64,000 nucleotides of DNA from Eubacteriaceae bacterium (GTDB lineage Bacteria > Bacillota > Clostridia > Lachnospirales > Lachnospiraceae), in assembly GCA_902362875.1 (NCBI GenBank), contig CABIYF010000002.1, positions 108,320 through 172,319 on the forward strand. Reading direction: 5' to 3'. Shown here piece after piece: positions 9,083 through 18,700 of the stretch; the stretch's first letter is position 1; each line of letters opens with the position of its first letter. The notes beneath the pieces were generated by a model, which worked only from the letters and a program-made list of their open reading frames with translations, was not told where the DNA came from and made no database searches. A program made the position numbers and the translations under genes.

Positions 9083-10342
9083 ATGAGAAAAACGCGTAAA
9101 ACAGCGGCTGTACTGGCTCTGTATGCGGTTTTGATGCTTGGTTCAGCGTCTGTAGTCAGCGCAGATCAGGCAGGCGATAAGACATTTGCAAGGGAACAGG
9201 CAAGTGAACAGACTGACACAAGCAAGGATAATTCTGCCCAGACGACAGAAGCTTCAACAACGGAGACAACAACAGAGAAGACGACAGAAGCTAAGCCAAC
9301 GACAGAACAGAAAGACAAAACAGATACAAGTCATAAGAAGACAGTAACATCAAGCAAAAAAGAACGCAAAACAACAGAGAAACAAAAGAAAGCAACAAAT
9401 AAGAGAAAGAAAGACAAAAAAGACAAGAAGAAAGATACAAAGCAGATCATTCCAAAGGTTTACAACGACCACAGCATCGAGATGAAAGGAAAAAAAGAAA
9501 CCATAGAGGGATTTATTTATTTTAATCAGGCAGATGCAGCATGGAATGACAATGGGTATCAGATTCACAGCAGTGGATGCGGACCAACTGCAATGGCAGT
9601 CTGTATCAGTTCACTGACTGGAAAGTGGGTTACGCCTGTAGATACAACTATATGGGCATATAATCATGGCTACTATACAAGTGCAGGTGCAAGTCACGAG
9701 ATGGTACCGGCATTAGCCAGACAATATAAACTTTCCTGCAATGGACTTGGAACAGATATCAATAAGATCCGCAGCGCATTGAAGAAGAAACATCCGGTAG
9801 TATCACTTATGGGTCCTGGATATTTTACAAAGAAAGGGCATTTTATTGTTCTTGTGGCGATCGATGACAATGATCAGGTAACAGTAGCTGATGTTGGAAG
9901 CAGGGAACGCACACAGTACAAATACCCATTAAAAGATGTAGTAGCTCAGACAAAATCAGCTTCAGCAGGGGGTCCTTGCTGGGAGATTTACTCTAAGGAT
10001 AAGAAAGTAAAGAAGACAAACAATACAAAAGCCAAAACAATTCAGGCGAAAAAAGAATTTAAAGATACATCAAAGATGTATGCAGAGATCAAAGCAGTTT
10101 TGCAGAAGAATTATCACCTGACTGTACCGCTTAAGAAGGGAACATTGGTGAATAAGGATCAGTTTGTCACAGTGAGTTCTTTGACGATCAATGATAAAGT
10201 CACAGTTATGGATGTTTCAAAGAAACTTACAACGGATGTTGATCTTCAGAAAGTAGTATCTGAGATTAAGACAGATGCAGTGAAAGGTTCTTTTTGGAAT
10301 ACAGTAACGATTGAACCTAATAAAACAAATGTAACTGAATAA
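9083..10342 (+). CDS. Secreted protein with C39-like peptidase domain
   Basis: A 419-residue secreted protein. A signal peptide (residues 1-27, ending VVSA) precedes a low-complexity Thr/Lys/Glu linker (about 30-125). The central peptidase_C39_2-like domain (about 145-310) shows SSGCGPTAMAVC with the candidate nucleophile Cys, KGHFIVLVAIDD with the His, and VADVGSRER. These fit the papain-like C39 fold, but no ABC exporter is nearby, so it is not a bacteriocin-processing transporter. The C-terminal about 100 residues are unassigned. It has its own promoter and terminator and stands alone before the pilus operon. A cell-wall or protein-directed hydrolase is plausible. Confidence 0.75.
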   Translation: MRKTRKTAAVLALYAVLMLGSASVVSADQAGDKTFAREQASEQTDTSKDNSAQTTEASTTETTTEKTTEAKPTTEQKDKTDTSHKKTVTSSKKERKTTEKQKKATNKRKKDKKDKKKDTKQIIPKVYNDHSIEMKGKKETIEGFIYFNQADAAWNDNGYQIHSSGCGPTAMAVCISSLTGKWVTPVDTTIWAYNHGYYTSAGASHEMVPALARQYKLSCNGLGTDINKIRSALKKKHPVVSLMGPGYFTKKGHFIVLVAIDDNDQVTVADVGSRERTQYKYPLKDVVAQTKSASAGGPCWEIYSKDKKVKKTNNTKAKTIQAKKEFKDTSKMYAEIKAVLQKNYHLTVPLKKGTLVNKDQFVTVSSLTINDKVTVMDVSKKLTTDVDLQKVVSEIKTDAVKGSFWNTVTIEPNKTNVTE

Positions 10343-10369
10343 TTTAAAATTACACAGTAAGAGATGAGA

Positions 10370-10405
10370 AGTACAGAGAATGTAAAAGTTTTCTGTGCTT
10401 TTTTT
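10370..10405 (+). terminator. Terminator after the C39-like gene
   Basis: AGTACAGAGAA and TTTTCTGTGCT form an 11-bp stem with G-U pairs and an 8-nt loop, followed by six T residues. It separates the C39-like gene from the pilin gene. Confidence 0.8.
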
Positions 10406-10439
10406 ATACTCATTTTTAGAGATTTCAGGAGGAAATATT

Positions 10440-12410
10440 ATGAATATTAAAAAAATGATAACAAAAATTACAGCAGGAGTATTATGTGTAATGATGTTTG
10501 CGGCAACAACGGCATATGCTGCAACTTCAGTCCATGCAGCCACAACAGACGTAATCGATACAAGCAAAACAGGATCAATCACAATCCACAAATATGACCT
10601 GACTGCAGCCAAAAAGGGTGGAGTCAATGTAGAACAGTTTACATCCACAGGAAAGAAGAACACAGCAGCAGAAGAAGCCTTAAGCAAATATGCCATCAAA
10701 GGCGTTGAGTTCAGCTATTTAAGAGTCGGGGATGTCGAACAGCTGAGTGAGAATGGAAAAGTCCAGATGATCTACGAAGTTCCAGAGGAACTACAGAAGA
10801 TCTTAGACCTTGCAGATTCCGATGCAGCCAAAAAAGAAGGCAGCAAGACCTATTTCACAAGCCAGAAGATCAACGACAAGATGGCATCTGCACTGGAGGA
10901 TAACACGGTAACAAAAGACAAGTTAGAAGAATACATGGGAAAAAGCGGGACAGCCATGAGCCAGACTGATGCATCCGGAGTGACAAGCAAAGACAAGCTT
11001 GCTCTGGGACTTTATCTGATCGTTGAGACAAAAGTACCGGAAGATGTGACATATACAACAAATCCATGGTTCGTACAGCTGCCATCCACAGATGCCGAAG
11101 GTGATGACTGGTTCTATGATGTTGTATGTTATCCAAAGAATGAGACAGGGATTCCTACATTAGACAAGAGAGTCCGTAACAATCCGGATCAGGATAATGT
11201 AACAACAGCAGAGCAGAACGCACTTGCTGACTTTACAAAGACAAGAGAGGAATATACTTACCAGAGTACTGTCACAGCATCCAAAGCAGAAAAGCTTGAT
11301 TACCAGTTTATCTCAAAACTGCCACATATCACATCATCCACAACCTATCTTTCCACATACACATTTAACGATACGATGTCCAAAGGTATGACATATAACA
11401 AGGATGCGGTGATCGCGGTCTATGACAGCAAAGACGCTGCAGATACAACAAATGTAAACAACGTAGACAAGAGTGGTGCCATTGCCGTATGGAAATCCAC
11501 AGATAATGATCCAAACTTTGCAGTAACATACGGAACAAGCGGAGACGACTCCACCATGCAGGTTGCCATGACAAAGAAGGGGTTAAACGAGATCAACAAG
11601 AAATACTCCGACAAATACATCGTTGTATACTATACAGCCAACGTAAATACAGACGACAGCGTAACACTCGGTGACAAGGGAAATCCAAATGATGTATCCC
11701 TGACATGGAAGAGAACAAGCACAGATTATTACGATATCTTAAAAGATGAATGTATCATATACAGCTTTGGATACGATCTGACAAAGAAATTCTCCGATGA
11801 CAAGGGAGATGCCACAAAGGTTAAATTCGTGATCCAGAACAAATCTGATAACTACTATCTGGTTGCCACAGGAAGCAACGGAGTTTACCAGATCACAGGA
11901 AAATCAGCCACAGAAGAAGGAGCAACACAGTTTAGCCCATCCGCTGCAGGAAAACTCGTGATCAATGGTATCGAAGCAGATAAATACGGATTTACAGAGA
12001 CACACTCTGATGCAGGATACTCACTGCTTAAGAAAGAGATCATCGTAAACATCACATCAACAAAAGCAGCGATCACTCCAACACAGGCAAATATCACAGG
12101 AATCCAGAGCAAAGCAGATACAGATTCCACTGCAAACGACGGTGTTGTCAACGGAACTGCATTAAAGAATGATGTCACAGTCCAGACAACTGCAGCAAGT
12201 GCCACAGTCGACGAAACAAAAGCAACAATGACAAAACACGGGGAATCCAATAATGCCTATGTCAACATGGAAGTTACAAACCAGAAACAGTTCTTACTGC
12301 CAATGACAGGTGGAGCAGGAAGCTATGCACTGATCATTGCCGGAGTTGTGATCGCAGGATGCGGATTTATGATCGTAAAGAAGAACCAGAAACGTAAAGA
12401 GATTCAGTAA
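10440..12410 (+). CDS. Sortase-assembled major pilin (SpaH/EbpB family)
   Basis: A 656-residue pilin shaft subunit. A signal peptide ends near VHAATT. The pilin motif is WFYDVVCYPKN with Lys233, the residue joined to the next subunit by a class C sortase; the usual V before YPK is Cys230. E-box-like stretches YLIVETKVPED and YGFTETHSDAGY indicate CnaB-type domains with internal isopeptides. The C-terminus has LPMTGG (620-625), a hydrophobic helix and a basic tail. The ATG at 10440 follows CAGGAGG. Two sortase genes lie directly downstream. Confidence in the pilin role is high. Confidence 0.93.
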   Translation: MNIKKMITKITAGVLCVMMFAATTAYAATSVHAATTDVIDTSKTGSITIHKYDLTAAKKGGVNVEQFTSTGKKNTAAEEALSKYAIKGVEFSYLRVGDVEQLSENGKVQMIYEVPEELQKILDLADSDAAKKEGSKTYFTSQKINDKMASALEDNTVTKDKLEEYMGKSGTAMSQTDASGVTSKDKLALGLYLIVETKVPEDVTYTTNPWFVQLPSTDAEGDDWFYDVVCYPKNETGIPTLDKRVRNNPDQDNVTTAEQNALADFTKTREEYTYQSTVTASKAEKLDYQFISKLPHITSSTTYLSTYTFNDTMSKGMTYNKDAVIAVYDSKDAADTTNVNNVDKSGAIAVWKSTDNDPNFAVTYGTSGDDSTMQVAMTKKGLNEINKKYSDKYIVVYYTANVNTDDSVTLGDKGNPNDVSLTWKRTSTDYYDILKDECIIYSFGYDLTKKFSDDKGDATKVKFVIQNKSDNYYLVATGSNGVYQITGKSATEEGATQFSPSAAGKLVINGIEADKYGFTETHSDAGYSLLKKEIIVNITSTKAAITPTQANITGIQSKADTDSTANDGVVNGTALKNDVTVQTTAASATVDETKATMTKHGESNNAYVNMEVTNQKQFLLPMTGGAGSYALIIAGVVIAGCGFMIVKKNQKRKEIQ

Positions 12411-12441
12411 GATGCTATTTAATAAAAAATGATTTTCATAC

Positions 12442-12465
12442 ACCCTGTCAGGAAACTGGCAGGGT
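12442..12465 (+). other. Intercistronic hairpin between pilin and first sortase
   Basis: ACCCTGTCAG and CTGGCAGGGT form a 10-bp stem with one G-U pair closed by a GAAA tetraloop. No T tract follows, so it looks more like an mRNA stabiliser or processing site than a full terminator. Confidence 0.6.
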
Positions 12466-12481
12466 ATTATAAAAAATAATT

Positions 12482-13300
12482 ATGAAACAAAAAATTATTC
12501 CAAGCATCATCATAATGTTTGGCTTTGCTTTATTATCTTATCCGTTTATCAGCAACTATATCTTTGAAAAAAGTGCTGGATCAACGATTAAATCCTACGA
12601 AAAGCAGGTGAAGACCTATGATCAGAAACAAAAGGAGAAAGCATTTGAAGAAGCAAAAGAATACAATGAAGATCTCGCTAAATCAGCAGTACAATTGACG
12701 GACCCGTTTAAAGTTACAAAAAGTAATGGTGAAACATTCATCTATAACAACATCTTAAACATCGATCATACAGGCATTATGGGATATCTGGAAATTCCAT
12801 GTATCTCTGTCAATTTCCCTGTTTATCATGGAACAGATGCTAAAGTACTGGAACGTGGGATCGGCCACCTTGCAGCATCTTCAATGCCGGTCGGTGGGAA
12901 AAGTACACACAGTGTATTGACCGGGCATACGGGCTTAAGTTCAGCGAAGCTGTTTACTGATCTGACGGAGATGAAAAAAGGAGATTTGTTCTATCTTCAT
13001 GTGTTAGACCGGATCTTGGCTTATAAAGTGGATCAGATATCGGTCATTAAACCGGAAGATACGGAAAAGCTTCAGATCGTAAAAGGAAAAGACTATGTGA
13101 CACTTGTGACTTGTACACCATACGGAGTGAACGATCATCGTTTGCTGGTCCGGGGAGTCAGAACGAAATATAGCAAGAAACAACAGGCATCGATACGCCC
13201 AAGAAATCAGGATTCTCAATGGATGGAAACTTACAAAAGGGCAATCGTCATCGGACTTATCATTGTTGTCATGCTGATCTTAGCAGGAAAGACATTTTAA
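12482..13300 (+). CDS. Class C pilus sortase
   Basis: A 272-residue transpeptidase with an N-terminal membrane helix and a C-terminal one (AIVIGLIIVVMLILAG), the topology of class C enzymes. The lid motif DPF (in QLTDPFKV) is present. Catalytic residues are His in LTGHTGLSSA, Cys in TLVTCTPYG and Arg in HRLLVRG. It would cleave the LPMTGG signal and polymerise the upstream pilin through its YPKN lysine. It starts 71 bp after the pilin stop, beyond the hairpin. Confidence 0.93.
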   Translation: MKQKIIPSIIIMFGFALLSYPFISNYIFEKSAGSTIKSYEKQVKTYDQKQKEKAFEEAKEYNEDLAKSAVQLTDPFKVTKSNGETFIYNNILNIDHTGIMGYLEIPCISVNFPVYHGTDAKVLERGIGHLAASSMPVGGKSTHSVLTGHTGLSSAKLFTDLTEMKKGDLFYLHVLDRILAYKVDQISVIKPEDTEKLQIVKGKDYVTLVTCTPYGVNDHRLLVRGVRTKYSKKQQASIRPRNQDSQWMETYKRAIVIGLIIVVMLILAGKTF

Positions 13301-13347
13301 AAGCTTCGGCAAAAGGCGGAACATGCCATAAATGAAGGGAGAAGGAA

Positions 13348-14202
13348 ATGAAAAGGAAACTGATCAATTTATTAGGTGTAATCTTAATGGGAATCGGAAC
13401 CTTTGTATTTCTTTCTCCCGATTTTTCTGCGTATCAACAGCAAAAAAATGCTGATCAGGAAATAAAAACCTTTGAGAAAGAAAAAAAGATTCCAAAAGGA
13501 AAAGATCCTTTGTATCAGGAATCCTTACAGTATAATCAAGAAATCTATAAGGAAGGGCAGAGAAACTTAAAGGATGTCCGGAGTTATCGTGCATCACCGA
13601 TCCAATTAAAAGATGGCAGAAACAACTTTGGATATATCAGTATCAAAAAGATGAATGTAAAACTTCCATTATATCTTGGAGCAACGTTAGAAAACCTGAG
13701 AAAAGGTGCTGCGGTCATGGGAGAAACATCCCTGTCTCTTGGTACGAAAGATAGTAACTGTGTGATCGCTGCACATCGTGGATATCAGGGGATTCCGTAT
13801 TTCAGGGAGATTGAAAAACTGGAAATTGGAGACAAGGTGATCCTTCAAAATCCATGGGAAAAACTTTCATATCGGGTAGAACAGATCAAGATCATAAAGC
13901 TCGATGATTCCGATCAGATCCGGATTCAGAAAGGAAAAGATATGATAACACTTCTTACGTGCCATCCATATCGAAGTCATGGGAAATTCCGATATGTGGT
14001 TTACTGCATAAGGGATCAGGGACAGAAAATTTCAGATCAAAAGATCCGTACAATGAATGATACTTATTTTGAGTCTTCCAGGTGGGATATTCAACGGGAA
14101 AAACTGGTTCATTATCTTGGAATCGGGATTTTGATCTTTTTTGGAATACAACTTATAAAAACAAACAAAAGGAAAGGAGGAAAAGGACGTGAAAAAGATT
14201 AG
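13348..14202 (+). CDS. Second sortase, class C-like but without a recognisable lid motif
   Basis: A 284-residue sortase with N-terminal (residues 5-25) and C-terminal (YLGIGILIFFGIQLI) membrane helices. Catalytic His is in IAAHRGYQG, Cys in TLLTCHPYR and Arg in KFRYVVY. The DPW/DPF lid of typical class C enzymes is not seen before the catalytic domain, and TLLTCHPY replaces the class C TCTPYG. It may have a different job from the first sortase, such as adding the large tip adhesin or anchoring the fibre. Its end overlaps the next gene by 14 bp. Confidence 0.88.
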   Translation: MKRKLINLLGVILMGIGTFVFLSPDFSAYQQQKNADQEIKTFEKEKKIPKGKDPLYQESLQYNQEIYKEGQRNLKDVRSYRASPIQLKDGRNNFGYISIKKMNVKLPLYLGATLENLRKGAAVMGETSLSLGTKDSNCVIAAHRGYQGIPYFREIEKLEIGDKVILQNPWEKLSYRVEQIKIIKLDDSDQIRIQKGKDMITLLTCHPYRSHGKFRYVVYCIRDQGQKISDQKIRTMNDTYFESSRWDIQREKLVHYLGIGILIFFGIQLIKTNKRKGGKGREKD

Positions 14203-15676
14203 CAGGAAGAAAAATAAAAAATGGTATTTTGTGTTGATCCCTGCTGTTGTGATCAGTTTTATTGCAGTCCTTGCATGGCACAATTCGGTACAAGCAGCAT
14301 ATACCACGGAAAGCAATGCGGGAACTTCATCATTTCCAACCAACAATAAATACACGTATGTTGAAGTGAAAGGACCATCCGGCACTTCCACGTTAAAACT
14401 ACAGGTAACCCATTCGGGATCGGCTTATAAGAATTATTCATTTGATAATGCGAGCCGGACGCTGAATATAAAGAAAGTATCTATCAGCAGTTCCGATCCG
14501 TATAAATTAAAGTTATCTACAACATCTGTAAAAACGACGAAATCTAATAGTGGATCATATTCATGGATCAGCATAAAAGTAAAATATACGGTTCCGGCTC
14601 ATCAAAAATACAATAGTGTGACATATGATACGCCGTACAGCCAGTCCCATAAGCTGACAAATACGCCCGATCACAGCACGAAAGAACAAACAGATTTTGA
14701 AACCACGATCGGACTAAGTGCCTATGACACCGGGGTTGCACCGTATAGGAAACCAAGTGACAAGAAATATTACAGATACTATGACTGTAAAGTTACAATT
14801 AATCTGAACAAAACGCAATACAAGGTGACTTACAAAGGGAACAATGGAACGATCGCATCTGGAGATTCCAGTAAAAGTTTTGCCTGTGGAAGTAAACTGA
14901 CATTTCCAACAGCTGCAAGAAGCGGATATACCATTACCGGATGGAAGAATACGGCAGACAGCAGCGGAACATCTTATACGACAAACAGTACAGTGTGTGA
15001 GAAAGACTTAACTTTATATGCCCAGTGGAAAGCCAATCAGTACAAGATCCATTATGATTCTAATGGTGGAAGCGGGACAATGAATGACAGTACCGTGACA
15101 TATGATGGTACATTCACGCTTCCTAAAAACACATTTACGAACAACGGCTATCAGTTCCTTGGATGGAGTAAGACAAAAGACGGAGATGTCTCAGCATATG
15201 AAGATGAAGAATCGTTCAAATATCAGACAGCTTCGAACCTCACCTTATATGCAGTGTGGGGAAATGGACAGTATAAGATCAGCTTTCAGCCGAATGGAGC
15301 CCAAGGAGATGCAAAGATCACTCTGGTAAAGACAGGAGAATCTTATCAGCTGCCATCTGATCTGTTTACCAGAAAAGGATATACGTTCCTTGGATGGGGA
15401 AAAACGCCGGATACAGTAAAAGCAGACTATACGGATGGATCGGAAGTTTCTGATCTTGCAGATGTTGGAAAGACCATAAGACTGTATGCGATATGGAAAA
15501 AGAACGACGGAAGCATCAACAAAACAAACATCATTCATGATGAAAGTATGTTTACCGGGGGTATTGAGATCGAAGGACAGAATGGTACCGGATACAGCAG
15601 TGCCCATACGGACTCTGAATATGCGAACATTGATAAAGCCAGTGAGCCTGGGTATTTTACAGACCGGTATCAATAA
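14189..15676 (+). CDS. Secreted protein with three InlB B-repeats, in the pilus operon
   Basis: A 495-residue protein starting with GTG; GGAAAGGAGG lies 8 bp upstream inside the preceding sortase gene. A signal peptide (about 1-31, ending VQA) leads into a beta-rich region (about 35-205) of unknown family. Three InlB B-repeat (Listeria-Bacteroides) modules follow, each ending LYAQW, LYAVW or LYAIW (about 210-440). There is no LPXTG motif or C-terminal membrane helix. The short Gly/Ser/Asp-rich tail ends in YFTDRYQ. It is translationally coupled to the sortase, so it is probably a pilus-associated accessory, but its role is not known. Confidence 0.8.
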   Translation: MKKISRKKNKKWYFVLIPAVVISFIAVLAWHNSVQAAYTTESNAGTSSFPTNNKYTYVEVKGPSGTSTLKLQVTHSGSAYKNYSFDNASRTLNIKKVSISSSDPYKLKLSTTSVKTTKSNSGSYSWISIKVKYTVPAHQKYNSVTYDTPYSQSHKLTNTPDHSTKEQTDFETTIGLSAYDTGVAPYRKPSDKKYYRYYDCKVTINLNKTQYKVTYKGNNGTIASGDSSKSFACGSKLTFPTAARSGYTITGWKNTADSSGTSYTTNSTVCEKDLTLYAQWKANQYKIHYDSNGGSGTMNDSTVTYDGTFTLPKNTFTNNGYQFLGWSKTKDGDVSAYEDEESFKYQTASNLTLYAVWGNGQYKISFQPNGAQGDAKITLVKTGESYQLPSDLFTRKGYTFLGWGKTPDTVKADYTDGSEVSDLADVGKTIRLYAIWKKNDGSINKTNIIHDESMFTGGIEIEGQNGTGYSSAHTDSEYANIDKASEPGYFTDRYQ

Positions 15677-15680
15677 AGAT

Positions 15681-15711
15681 AACAGCAGAACAGAGAAATC
15701 TTTCTGCTGTT
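15681..15711 (+). other. Intercistronic hairpin before the giant adhesin
   Basis: AACAGCAGAA and TTCTGCTGTT form a perfect 10-bp stem with an 11-nt loop. It is followed by an A-rich stretch rather than T residues, so strong termination is unlikely. It resembles the hairpin placed after the pilin gene. Confidence 0.55.
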
Positions 15712-15755
15712 AAAACAAAAAATTTTTGTAAGATCAAATAGATCAGGAGGAGATT

Positions 15756-18700
15756 ATGAAATACAAGCTGATAAAAAATCTGAAAAAGATTGGCACGTTC
15801 TTCTTATCCTTAGTCATGCTTTTTTCTTCTATGTTTGGAGAAATGGTCGGAAGGTCTGTACCAATGGTGAATGTTTCAGCAAATGAAGGAACTGCAACCG
15901 TTGGTATGAGTCAGGTGATGAGCAGCAATAAGATCAGTACGTTAGACCGGCCGGCAAGTGAAGGATTATGGAAGATCACTGCAAATGGAAAAGGAACCTT
16001 TTGTTTAAACTCCGGGAAATCCATGTGCAATGGAGATAAGGTAAAATATAAGACACACAATGCTGTGACGTATAAGAATCAGGGGATCGCAAAAGCTTTG
16101 ACCTATTATTACTGGAAGAGTTCAAAAAATAAAAAAGCGTTTGCCTTAACACAGGCATACATCTGGGCATGTGGAGCAGGTGTCAGCAAGCAGACAACGG
16201 TTTATCAGGCAGGAAAAAATCTTGACTCGAAGTTTTCCAACAGTGATGCAAAGGATTTTTGTAAGAAGATCAGCCAGACTGATCCAAAAGGCACGATCTA
16301 TTATTATACCGTAACACACTGTGTAAAAGGAAAGAATCATGATAAACATCAGATGTTATACAGCATGACGAAAGCACTACCTGCCGTTAAGACCGATTCT
16401 TATACATATTCAAACAGCACCTCTGAAAATGACAAAACAGAAGTAACGATCACAAAACGTGACCAAGAGACAAGCGTTGTGTTATCCGGTGTAAAGTTTG
16501 AGTTCTTCCGGGATGGAAAATCTGTCGGTACAGCGGTAACAAATGAAAAAGGGGTTGCCAGCCTCACATATAATGAGACCATTTCCAGTGGAACAAGAAC
16601 CGTAATAAAGAAGTATGTGAAAAACTGGAAAGAGTTATCAAAAGATGTGCAGGAACAATACACCAAGAAAGGATACTATGACAGCAAAGCCACGGCAAAG
16701 GCTGCCGCTGAAAAAGAAGTGGCAAAGTTACTGCTGGGGCTCATCAATGATAAAAAGTCCAAAACTCATACATGGACAGCCAAAGAGGTTGATCCAGATG
16801 CAAGACATGAGAAGAATAGTGCTGTCAAAACAAAAAATGCAACAGGGAAAGCATCTTCGGTTGATCTTGGTACAATGTATGATGAAGAAAAAACAGTCGA
16901 TCTGGAACTCAATAAGAAGAGTATCATAGATAACTTTGGAGTAGATGCCACTTATGCCAATGCAGCATACGGAGTATATGCAAAAGAAGATATTCTGAAA
17001 TCTGATAATAAAACGGTTCTGTATCCAAAAGATACAAGAGTTGCAACGATCATTACAGATGTGATCGGATATGGATGTGCCAAAGGGCTTCCTGTGGGAA
17101 ATTACTACGTGAAAGAAGAAGTGAATCCCGATGGATTTGAATTAAGTAAAAGTATCACGGATGTAACCCTTGATCAGAACAAAACGATCACTGTATATGA
17201 AACACCGGTCAAAGGACAGCTGCAGATCCATAAAACCTATGATCATGACAAAAAATCAGAAAATGGAGCTGTGTTTGAAGTATATAATAGTAAAGACCAG
17301 TTAGTGGATACGATCACAACCGGCGACGACGGAATGGCAACGACAAAAGAGCTTCCATATGGTTCGTACCGGTTACATCAGACCAAGGGAACGGATGGAT
17401 TCTCTCTGATCCAGGATATGACAAAAGTGATCGATGGTTCCATGAAAACCTATCAGATCGAAGCCAACAACCCAAGAGAAGCTGCCGGAATTTCTATTTC
17501 TAAAACAAAGGTCATCACGGACACACAGACATCAACGAATACAAAGAAACCAGAAGCCGGTGCAAAATTTGAGATCATCAATAAGTCAAGCAAACAGGTG
17601 GTTGAAACACTGACAACGGGTGAAAACGGATATGCCGCATCCGGTGAATTAACCCCTGGTACTTATACCGTACACCAGATCAGTGGAGCTGATAATCATG
17701 CATTTGTGGATGATTTCGATGTTACATTAAAAGACGGAGATAAAACCAATCATATGTACAGTCTTGAAAACAAGTGGAATGGAAAGAAGCTGATGATCCA
17801 GAAAACAACCGAGAAAAATAAGGTGGAAGAAGCAGAAGCATCTGCGGAGTTTACCGTACTGGATGCATCAAAGGCAAATGGATATCAGAATGCAGATATG
17901 AGCAGTGAAGAAAGCCGTACCGCTTATATCAATTCACTGTCAAAAGATGCTGTGATCGGGCAGCTTACGACAGATGCCAAAGGAACTGCAAGTCTTTTAC
18001 TGGAAGATCTGAAAGCAGATCACGATTTTGTTGTGATCCAGACAAAAGGGGCAGAAGGATATGATCTGGCACCTGTTTATGATTCCAGAGAGCATAAGCC
18101 AAAAGAAGCAGACGGCATGAAAGTCTATGAATTTACTGCCAAAGATGTATATTCAGATTCCGCATCCATTCAGATCAAAAAGGAACAGAAAGTATCGGAT
18201 ACAGGATCAGAGGCAGAAGCAGGAGCTGTGTTTGAACTGCTCGATCAGAATGGAAACGTTGTAACAACACTGACAACAGGAAAAGATGGGACTGCAGTTG
18301 CAAGTGATATCGCACTTGGAATGTATACACTGCATCAAAAAAGCGGTTCTAACAAACACACACTGTTAGAAGATCAGTCCATTGTTTTAACAAAAAAAGA
18401 TAAAGGAAAAACGATCAAATACAGTTATACCGATCAGGAGAATGAGATCGATTTTGTTCTTGTTAAACGCTCTAAGGAAACGAAGAAGCTGTTAAATGAC
18501 GCAGAGTATGCGATCTATGATGATGATGGAAAAGAAGTTGCAAGATTAACTTCCGGTACGATGAAAGACGGATATGCATCCTGCAAGCTGCCTTTTGGCC
18601 ATTATAAGATCAAAGAGCTGAAAGCACCGGATGGCTACAATAAAAATGATACAGCGAAAGAATTTACACTGGATCTGCAAAGCGTTGATTACGACAAAGA

